Part shown: positions 5,835-10,191 of the stretch, piece by piece
Layout of the letters: each line of letters begins with the position of its first letter
Position numbering within the stretch: the first letter of the stretch is position 1
Assembly: GCA_051000715.1 (NCBI GenBank)
Contig: JBPCOB010000035.1
Coordinates: forward strand, 1-10,191
Direction: 5' to 3'
DNA length: 10,191 nucleotides
From: JBPCOB01 sp051000715
Lineage (GTDB): Bacteria; Actinomycetota; Actinomycetes; JALYNC01
Position numbers and translations under genes: made by a program
Notes under the pieces: model-generated
Database searches by the model: none
What the model saw: the letters and a program-made list of their open reading frames with translations, nothing else
What the model was told of the DNA's origin: nothing

Positions 5835-6298
5835 CCAGCGTGGCGCCGTCAAAGCCCCGCAGTAACCCCCCACGAACCCCGAGAGAGCAGGCAAACATCA
5901 TGGTCACCGGACGCACCAGCGAACCCCGCACCACCACCGTCACCACCACCACCGGGACGGCCGCGGTCACCGCACCCGCCGGGACATTCGCCACCCGAGA
6001 CACCGGCCGCACCATCGTCGGTACAGGCATCCCCGCCGGGGCGACCATCGCCAGCGTGGCCTCGGCCACCGCGGCCACCCTCTCCGCCAACGCCACCACC
6101 AGCGGCACCACCGCCGCGACCATCGGCACGCCCGGCATCGGACCCGCCGACGCTCAGGCGTATGGCTTCACCGGCTGGTCCCCAGAGACAGACACCGAAG
6201 CCGCGACATACACGGTCGCTGCAGTCAACGCCCTCGCCGCACCACCATCCCGCCTACCCGACCCGCCGACCCCCGTCGAGCAGCGCGGCCGCGGCTGA
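5831..6298 (+). CDS. phage structural-like repeat protein, 155 aa
   Basis: ATGA couples this gene to the preceding stop. A second ATG at 5900, with AGCAGG upstream, is an alternative that would remove a disordered Arg/Pro leader. Residues from about 35 to 110 are Thr/Ala/Gly-rich with the pattern TAPAGTFATRDTGRTIVG, then TGIPAGATIASV, then TAATLSANATTSGT. This is the beta-rich 'GxGIPAGttIasV...aTLSanAt' motif seen in phage capsid, tail or surface-decoration proteins and in bacterial surface repeats. The tail contains ADAQAYGFTGWSPETDTEAATYTVAAVNALAA, then a proline-rich end. It suggests that the element adds a protein to virions, or retains a fragment of a virion gene. Family assignment rests on motif resemblance only. 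Confidence 0.6.
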   Translation: MTSVAPSKPRSNPPRTPREQANIMVTGRTSEPRTTTVTTTTGTAAVTAPAGTFATRDTGRTIVGTGIPAGATIASVASATAATLSANATTSGTTAATIGTPGIGPADAQAYGFTGWSPETDTEAATYTVAAVNALAAPPSRLPDPPTPVEQRGRG

Positions 6299-6383
6299 GA
6301 CCAGCGCGGCGGCGTCAACGCCACCCCCGACCGAGGCCACGGCGTCGGTGTGGAGCGAAGGTGAAGGCGAGCACGGGTCCCCC

Positions 6384-6536
6384 ATGCCCCGCACGCCAGC
6401 ACCTGCGCCGCCGCGCTGCACCCCCCACCGGGTGGGCACGCCGCCCCTGGCCCCGGTCCAAAAACGGACCGCCGGCGAGGCCTGTCCCCCTCCGCTTTGC
6501 CTGAACCGCATCGACCTATGGAGGCTCAATGACTGA
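6384..6536 (+). CDS. possible small ORF before the terminase small subunit, 50 aa
   Basis: The stretch 6299-6528 contains no firm gene. In one frame an ATG at 6384 (or GTG at 6351) leads to a stop at 6534-6536 that overlaps the TerS-like start by 8 nt. About 80% of third positions are G or C, a little above the other two positions. The product is Pro/Arg-rich with three cysteines, including EACPPPLCLNRIDLW. The ribosome site is poor. The same frame is open back to 6162, overlapping the previous gene, so it could instead be the continuation of that gene after a frameshift. This is a weak call. Confidence 0.3.
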   Translation: MPRTPAPAPPRCTPHRVGTPPLAPVQKRTAGEACPPPLCLNRIDLWRLND

Positions 6537-6900
6537 GGAGAAGCGGCCAAGCCCGCCGGCTGGGACTCGTGCGGCTGGCCGCCGGCTGTGGCATTCCGTC
6601 CTCGCGGATTACGACCTCGAGGAGCACGAGCTGGCGCTGCTGGTGGAGGCCACGCGGACGATTGACTTGCTGGCGGAGCTTGATCTTGTGGTGCGGAAGG
6701 AGGGTGCTGTGGTGGAGAGCCCGCAGGGTCGGAAGGCGAATCCGGCCGCGGTGGAGGCCCGGCAACAGCGGATCGCGCTGGCGCGTTTGTTGGCGGCGTT
6801 GCGGCTGCCTGCTGGTGAGGATGGCGACCAGGCGGAGGGCCGGCGTCCGCAGCGTCGGGTTGGCGTGCGCGGTGTGCATGCGATCCGGGGTGCGTCGTGA
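6529..6900 (+). CDS. phage terminase small subunit homologue (P27-like)
   Basis: This 123-aa protein has the profile of small terminase subunits of the P27-like group in actinophages. A Pro-rich start leads to GTRAAGRRLWHSVLADYDLEEHELALL, in which the short G-x-R-LW helix and 'Y-L--HEL-LL' are characteristic. Then come VEATRTIDLLAELDLVV and GAVVESPQGRKANPAAVEARQQRIALARLLAALRLP, the usual N-P-----RQQR---ARLL helix. TerS proteins form rings that recognise pac or cos DNA and hand it to the large subunit. Satellites such as PICIs carry their own TerS to redirect packaging towards their own genome. GGAGG lies 4 nt before the ATG. No TerL, portal, protease or major capsid gene follows in the window. 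The basic C-terminal tail RRPQRRVGVRGV could contact DNA. Confidence 0.75.
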   Translation: MTEEKRPSPPAGTRAAGRRLWHSVLADYDLEEHELALLVEATRTIDLLAELDLVVRKEGAVVESPQGRKANPAAVEARQQRIALARLLAALRLPAGEDGDQAEGRRPQRRVGVRGVHAIRGAS

Positions 6901-7139
6901 GGCGCCGGCGGCTGGAAGTGAGTGCGGGGTCTGAGGGTCGCCGGCCGGTGCCGGAGTGGGTTCGCCGGCTGTCCGCGGGCGACTGGTCGGCGCCGGCTGG
7001 GACGGTGGACGCGTACCCGCACGTCGGGCCGTGGCGCCGTTGGCGGTCGGCCGGCCGGGAGTGGCTGGCGGCCAACGGCTACCCGGCGTCATCCTGGTAC
7101 GAGCTGACCAGGCCGGTGGCCGACCGGGGGTTGCTGTGA
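6897..7139 (+). CDS. small hypothetical protein after TerS, 80 aa
   Basis: The GTG start overlaps the TerS-like stop by 4 nt, and the stop overlaps the next GTG by 4 nt. The protein has a basic start (MRRRRLEV) and is rich in Trp and Arg, with segments such as PEWVRRLSAGDW and WRRWRSAGREWLAANGYP. No family is recognised. The position between a terminase small subunit and the end of the backbone operon suggests a packaging or virion-related accessory, but this is inference from context alone. Confidence 0.6.
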   Translation: MRRRRLEVSAGSEGRRPVPEWVRRLSAGDWSAPAGTVDAYPHVGPWRRWRSAGREWLAANGYPASSWYELTRPVADRGLL

Positions 7140-7399
7140 GGCGCCGGCCGCGGGTTGAGCCGGTGGAGGGTGCGGGCGAGCTGCCCGCCGACCTGGCGGG
7201 CGGGCCGGTGGTGGACGTGTGGTTCCCGCAGTGGCGTTCGGCGGCTGACTTGCAGGACTGCCGGAGGAGAGCCGCTCGGCATTGCTGGCGGCTTGCCGGA
7301 AGCAGGTGGTCGGTGGCGCACGGCCTCGGGGAGGACGGCTGGCGGGGGCTGCTGCCGGATGCGGTGCGGGAGGCGACCGAGAAACGGCGCTTGCTGTAG
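7136..7399 (+). CDS. small hypothetical protein, 87 aa
   Basis: GTG 7136 is coupled to the previous stop (GTGA), and GGGGG lies just upstream. The protein begins MRRRPRVEPVEG and contains VVDVWFPQW and a helical Arg-rich part, LQDCRRRAARHCWRLAGSRW, with two cysteines seven residues apart (C-x6-H-C). It ends VREATEKRRLL. I do not recognise it. It is the last gene of the tightly coupled block. After its stop the overlaps cease and codon usage changes, so it marks the end of the element's backbone operon. Confidence 0.6.
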   Translation: MRRRPRVEPVEGAGELPADLAGGPVVDVWFPQWRSAADLQDCRRRAARHCWRLAGSRWSVAHGLGEDGWRGLLPDAVREATEKRRLL

Positions 7400-7605
7400 G
7401 TAGCTGAGTGTTCGTCGGCGTCTGCTAGTGGCTGTGCATGGCTCTCAGCGGGTCCACGACGGTTCTCCACGATCTGCGGGGGCATCCTGCCGAAGTACGA
7501 CGAGTCGCCACCCGATGCCTGAGATGACCACCACGTCGAAATGCTGCCGCGACTCCGGCGGCTCCGGCGTGCGTTCGTGCCGCGACGTCTGGGAAGATGC
7601 GCATC

Positions 7606-8091
7606 ATGGCTGAATTGACGGCGTCTGGGGTCGCGTGTTGGGTCCTGAAGGCGAACCCCAACACCTACGATCTACGGGCGGCCTTGGATGACAAGCAAGA
7701 GATCGAAGGGTGGACTCTTCATAAGACGTACCGCGTTGATCTTATGGCGCCTGAGCAGCGCTGCCTGTTGTGGCTCAGTGGCCCGAGATCATCGGGTGTC
7801 CATGCGATCGGAAAGATTCGTCGCTCCGCCGAAGATGATGGACAAGGAGGCGGAGATTACTGGCGTGACGTCGCGAAGCAGAACCGCAGCTCTCCTGTCA
7901 TCGCCATCAGCGTCGTAGCGATCGTCTCGCCGATCTTGCGCTCAGAGCTGCTTAAAGATCCGCGTTTTTCGAAGGCCGAAGTGATCAAGATGGCGGCGGG
8001 GAGCAACCCCAGCTACTTGACGGATGGGCAACTGGCCGCCGTCCTTGAGCGCCTTTCGGCGGCAGATTTGGAACGTGCAGGCTGGTCGTGA
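7606..8091 (+). CDS. EVE-domain (PUA-like fold) protein, probable defence cargo
   Basis: This 161-aa protein consists almost entirely of an EVE-like domain. The opening CWVLKANPNTYDL (residues 11-23) matches the conserved 'W-L---P--Y' start. EGWTLHKTYR and RCLLWLSGP (about 52-60) follow, then the strand GVHAIGKI (64-71). After a YWRDV segment comes VVAIVSPILRSELLKDPRF, and finally the MAAGSNPSYLTDGQ loop that closes the fold. EVE domains belong to the PUA-like group that reads modified bases; they are linked to McrBC-type restriction and other defence genes. Here the domain stands alone. ATG 7606 is preferred because GGGAAG lies 9 nt upstream; ATG 7597 would add three residues. Many codons end in A or T (GAT, CTT, ACT, CAA), unlike the genes to its left, which indicates a separate origin. 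The 206 nt before it probably contain its own promoter, but I see no clear consensus. Confidence 0.7.
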   Translation: MAELTASGVACWVLKANPNTYDLRAALDDKQEIEGWTLHKTYRVDLMAPEQRCLLWLSGPRSSGVHAIGKIRRSAEDDGQGGGDYWRDVAKQNRSSPVIAISVVAIVSPILRSELLKDPRFSKAEVIKMAAGSNPSYLTDGQLAAVLERLSAADLERAGWS

Positions 8092-8421
8092 TTGGAGGCC
8101 GCTCGGCACGCCGACATACCCAGTGTGGCCGAGCCGGCCGACAGAACATCAGCGCCGCCCACATCGTCGGCGCTAGAAGCCGTCAGCAACGACCAGGAAG
8201 CGAAAGAGCGGGCAGTTGCTGCACGCGCCGGCCATCCCGGGCAGGGCTCTCGCGCTGAAGGCAAGTCACTCTCCGAGCTGGCGAGGGAGGCGCTCCTGTG
8301 GCTCGACTGCAACGAACAGCATCACAGTGCCGGCGTCAACGTCCGCGATCGCGTGGACACAGAAGCGGCCAGCAGCATGAGCATCCGGGTGATGACTGTG
8401 TTGTGGCTTTTCAGCCGGTGA
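8092..8421 (+). CDS. doubtful hypothetical ORF, 109 aa
   Basis: An open frame begins with TTG immediately after the EVE stop (0 nt apart); GTG 8125 is an alternative. The ribosome site is weak. The middle part, SNDQEAKERAVAARAGHPGQ followed by KSLSELAREALLWLDCNEQHH, could be a short helical protein. The rest is undistinguished. Third-position GC is moderate, similar to the EVE gene. If real it would be co-transcribed with the EVE gene as a partner. The 113 nt between its end and the integrase stop show no terminator that I can support. Confidence 0.3.
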   Translation: MEAARHADIPSVAEPADRTSAPPTSSALEAVSNDQEAKERAVAARAGHPGQGSRAEGKSLSELAREALLWLDCNEQHHSAGVNVRDRVDTEAASSMSIRVMTVLWLFSR

Positions 8422-8534
8422 TGGTGATCCGTGCTCGGGTCCACCACTCTGCTCGCTTTCGACTTCGCCCCGATGAGAACAGTCGGCCGATCCAGATCAC
8501 CACCGCGATGCAACATCCGGCTCCGGCCGCCTTG

Positions 8535-9629
8535 TCATGTAGCCAGATGCTTCTGGTGCAACGCGCTCAACGCCTGAGCAATCACCAGGTCGCGGTCGGC
8601 TGAGGCATGCTGGTAGCGCATCGCGGCGGCCGGGGTGGAATGCCCGAGCCGGGACATCAGCTCCGCCAGGGTGGCGCCCGTCGCCGCGGCCAGGACGGCG
8701 CCGGTGTGGCGCAGGTCATGGAAGCGCAGGTCGGGCCGGCCCGCCTCCGCCCGTGCCCGGTAGAACACCTTGTACAGCGTCGACGGGGCCATGTGGTGCC
8801 CGGACGCGGACGGGAACAGCAGACCGTCCCTGCCGGGCTGTGTGTGCTCGAGCAGGTGCGCCCTCACTGCAGGCAGCAGGTGCGGCGGGATTGCGACGTC
8901 GCGCACGCCTTCCTGGCTCTTGGGGGTGCCCACAACATACTCGCCGGCGACGTGGACCACTCCCCTTCGGACGGCCAGCCGGTCACCCTTGACGTCGCTG
9001 CGCCGCAGCTCAGTCAGCTCTCCGAACCGCAGGGCGCACCAGGCGGCCAGCAGCACCATCAGCCGGTAGCGGGGCGGGATCTCGGCGACGATCCGCTCGA
9101 GCTCCGGCAGCGTCGCCGGTTCGATTCTGACCTTCCGCCGGGCGTGGCCGGCCCCGCGGATGCGGCACGGGTTGCTGTCGAGCAGCTCGTCCGCGACAGC
9201 GGTGCCGACGATCGTGCGGAGCAGGCCGTAGGCGTGGGCGCGCCGAGTCGGTGTGCCCGCGTCGAGGGCCACGTACCAGCCGCGGACCCTCGCCGGGGTG
9301 ATCCGCGACAGCTTCAGACCGCCGAGGGCAGGGAGGATCAGGTCCGCGAGGAGTCCGTCGTACAACTGACGGGTGCGAGGCTTGATCTGCCGACCGGCCA
9401 GCCACCCCTCGGCGTACTCGGCCAGCGCCGGGTCATCGCGCCGCCTGGGTGCCACGGCGACGCCCTGCGCGTAGTCCGCGAGCCACGCGGCCGCGTCCAG
9501 CTTCGTGTCGAAGGTGACGGGCCCCGACTTCAGCCGGCCGTCGGCGACCCGGTAGCGGGCCTGCCAGCGCCCCGAGGGAAGCTGCCGAACAGTCCCAGAA
9601 CCCTGGGGGCGGCGCTTCCGAGGCGTCAT
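8535..9629 (-). CDS. int: tyrosine recombinase / phage-type integrase
   Basis: This 364-aa site-specific recombinase has all the expected parts. An arm-DNA-binding N-terminus (about 8-58, GSGTVRQLPSGRWQARYRV) is followed by a SAM-like core-binding domain (about 65-160, with WLAGRQIKPRTRQLYDGLL). The catalytic domain contains R201 (ALRFGEL), K237 (TPKS), H304 and R307 (HDLRH), H330 (LGH) and the nucleophile Y339 (MRYQHA). It catalyses integration and excision between attP and a chromosomal attB. Here the 3' tRNA fragment at 9777-9801 is the probable site. ATG at 9629 (minus strand) is chosen because AGGAAAGG lies 5 nt before it; a GTG at 9674 would add 15 residues not typical of the family. 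It is transcribed towards the cargo genes and away from the att site. Confidence 0.95.
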   Translation of the reverse strand: MTPRKRRPQGSGTVRQLPSGRWQARYRVADGRLKSGPVTFDTKLDAAAWLADYAQGVAVAPRRRDDPALAEYAEGWLAGRQIKPRTRQLYDGLLADLILPALGGLKLSRITPARVRGWYVALDAGTPTRRAHAYGLLRTIVGTAVADELLDSNPCRIRGAGHARRKVRIEPATLPELERIVAEIPPRYRLMVLLAAWCALRFGELTELRRSDVKGDRLAVRRGVVHVAGEYVVGTPKSQEGVRDVAIPPHLLPAVRAHLLEHTQPGRDGLLFPSASGHHMAPSTLYKVFYRARAEAGRPDLRFHDLRHTGAVLAAATGATLAELMSRLGHSTPAAAMRYQHASADRDLVIAQALSALHQKHLAT

Positions 9630-9730
9630 GCCACCCTTTCCTGTGTCGCGGACCGTGCCACTGCCGTGCCACACAGCATGCCATCAGCGTCTATTGCTGT
9701 CCACTCCTGTCTAGGTTGCGGAGGGTAAGA

Positions 9731-9761
9731 GTGCAGGTCAAAGCGGCGAAAGCGCAGGTCA
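9731..9761. repeat. direct 10-bp repeats beside the att core (candidate integrase arm sites)
   Basis: GTGCAGGTCA at 9731-9740 and GCGCAGGTCA at 9752-9761 differ at one base and are 21 bp apart, close to two helical turns. They lie between the integrase start and the tRNA fragment, where tyrosine integrases bind arm-type repeats through their N-terminal domain. The exact inverse of the second copy occurs on the other side of the core at 9831-9840. Confidence 0.55.
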
Positions 9762-9776
9762 GCCAATGATGGCGAA

Positions 9777-9801
9777 ACAGGTTCAAGTCCTGTATCACCC
9801 A
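9777..9801 (+). other. tRNA 3' fragment (T-arm and acceptor strand), probable att core
   Basis: A perfect T-arm, ACAGG (9777-9781), loop TTCAAGT, CCTGT (9789-9793), is followed by the 7-nt acceptor strand ATCACCC and a discriminator A at 9801. The matching 5' acceptor strand (GGGTGAT), D-arm and anticodon arm are not found upstream, so this is only the 3' part of a tRNA gene. Integrases that use tRNA 3' ends leave exactly such a fragment at one end of the element, while the complete tRNA stays at the other end. On this reading the complete tRNA lies left of the window and 9801 is close to the right boundary. The acceptor end resembles valine tRNAs of actinobacteria, but the identity is uncertain. 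Confidence 0.7.
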
Positions 9802-9830
9802 CTCGCAAAACCCCTGGTCAAAACGCCGCG

Positions 9831-9840
9831 TGACCTGCGC
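9831..9840. repeat. inverted copy of the candidate arm-site repeat
   Basis: TGACCTGCGC is the exact reverse complement of GCGCAGGTCA at 9752-9761 and lies 30 bp beyond the tRNA fragment. If it is an integrase site, element-type DNA continues past the core. Confidence 0.4.
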
Positions 9841-9873
9841 AGATAGCCTCCAAGAGGTCCGCCTGGCACCACG

Positions 9874-9915
9874 GTTGTCAAGCAACATCAGAGCGTTGCC
9901 AAGCAACTTTGGAGC
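9874..9915. repeat. 21-bp tandem repeat, two copies
   Basis: Units 9874-9894 and 9895-9915 are identical at 17 of 21 positions and both start GTTG-C/T-CAAGCAAC. Each contains GTTG and CAAC as a small inverted pair. The 21-bp period equals that of the GYGCAGGTCA pair on the other side of the tRNA fragment, so recombinase or accessory-protein binding is possible. An operator pair is an alternative. Confidence 0.6.
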
Positions 9916-10191
9916 GACTCCCGTGGACTAAATGTGGAATGCGGTCTGCCCCAATTGGCCCCCGCGCCACCTCAGGGAGACGTGATCCGGGTCCCTGTGT
10001 GACCCGCTACCTCGACCCCGACATGCTGGTTGTGCCCGCGCCGGTGACCGGGTAGTCGAACGGGCCGGTACGGTCCGCCGTTGGACTCCTGGGTTCACCG
10101 AGCGGGGCCGACATGCCGCCACTTGAGGACAGCCATCAATCTTCACGTCGGGCTGCCACCCGCGCCGTTTCATGATTCGATGACGTGACGG
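9916..10191. other. non-coding flank with no recognisable gene
   Basis: Taken with 9802-9915, about 390 bases right of the att core show no convincing gene on either strand. The longest frames have no domain features and poor starts. One short stretch ending in TAG at 10053-10055 (from GTG 9999, VTRYLDPDMLVVPAPVTG) has coding-like codons and could be a gene remnant. This is probably chromosomal flank beyond the element, or the start of another element. Confidence 0.5.

Noticed and set aside
6526..7485. A 319-codon leftward open frame opposite the TerS-like gene
   Set aside because: Its translation is Arg/Pro/Ser/Thr-rich low complexity, and the opposite strand carries three coupled genes with good codon bias, so it is a shadow of GC-rich coding DNA.
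8422..8534. A bidirectional terminator between the doubtful ORF and the integrase stop
   Set aside because: Only a 7-bp pair (GGTGATC and GATCACC) about 70 nt apart is visible, with no compact hairpin or T run.
9723..9801. A complete tRNA gene ending at 9801
   Set aside because: Upstream sequence does not form a matching acceptor strand, D-arm or 5-bp anticodon stem at the right spacing. Only the T-arm and acceptor 3' strand fit.
9626..9906. Leftward open frames with strings such as VGDTGLEPVSPSL and WVIQDLNL
   Set aside because: These are the well-known false translations of the antisense strand of tRNA 3' ends; here they cover the tRNA fragment. They do support the att assignment.
9999..10055. 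Short coding-like stretch VTRYLDPDMLVVPAPVTG ending in TAG
   Set aside because: Only 18 codons with no ribosome site or supporting neighbours; mentioned as a possible remnant but not called as a gene.
1..10191. CRISPR array or insertion sequence
   Set aside because: No regularly spaced repeat series with unique spacers, and no transposase or terminal inverted repeats were seen.

Overview
The window is very GC-rich, its codons almost always end in G or C, and genes are packed head to tail with 4-nt stop/start overlaps. This points to a high-GC actinomycete, possibly Micromonosporaceae or a related family. The DNA looks like an integrated mobile element rather than core chromosome. It has a tyrosine integrase, an excisionase-type HTH protein, a ParB-domain protein, a DUF3987 replication-type ATPase, a protein with a phage-structural-like repeat, a terminase small-subunit homologue and a stand-alone EVE-domain cargo gene. 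The right end carries the 3' part of a tRNA gene, as expected for an att site.

Layout. Bases 1-56 hold the last codons of a gene that begins upstream. Bases 57-339 are non-coding and contain a long imperfect inverted repeat. Bases 340-7399 form one rightward, probably polycistronic block: HTH/excisionase (340), a 158-aa protein (549), a 79-aa protein (1022), the ParB-like protein (1258), the DUF3987 protein (2061), a zinc-ribbon/membrane protein (3680), two very small genes (4682, 4834), an unrecognised 278-aa helical protein (4998), a phage-structural-like protein (5831), a possible small ORF (6384), the TerS-like protein (6529) and two small genes (6897, 7136). At least ten junctions in this block are ATGA or GTGA overlaps.

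Bases 7606-8091 encode the EVE-domain protein, with clearly different codon usage, followed by a doubtful ORF. The integrase (8535-9629) lies on the opposite strand, converging on the cargo. Upstream of it are direct repeats that could be integrase arm sites, then the tRNA 3' fragment (9777-9801), which is the likely right boundary. Bases 9802-10191 hold no convincing gene but contain a 21-bp tandem repeat.

How the parts could work together (inference). The integrase and HTH protein would handle integration and excision at a tRNA. The ParB-like and DUF3987 proteins would replicate or maintain the excised form. The TerS homologue, with no TerL, portal or major capsid gene in the window, suggests packaging by a helper phage, as in phage-inducible chromosomal islands. 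The EVE gene would be defence-type cargo. The left boundary is outside the window, so a larger defective prophage or an integrative conjugative element remains possible.
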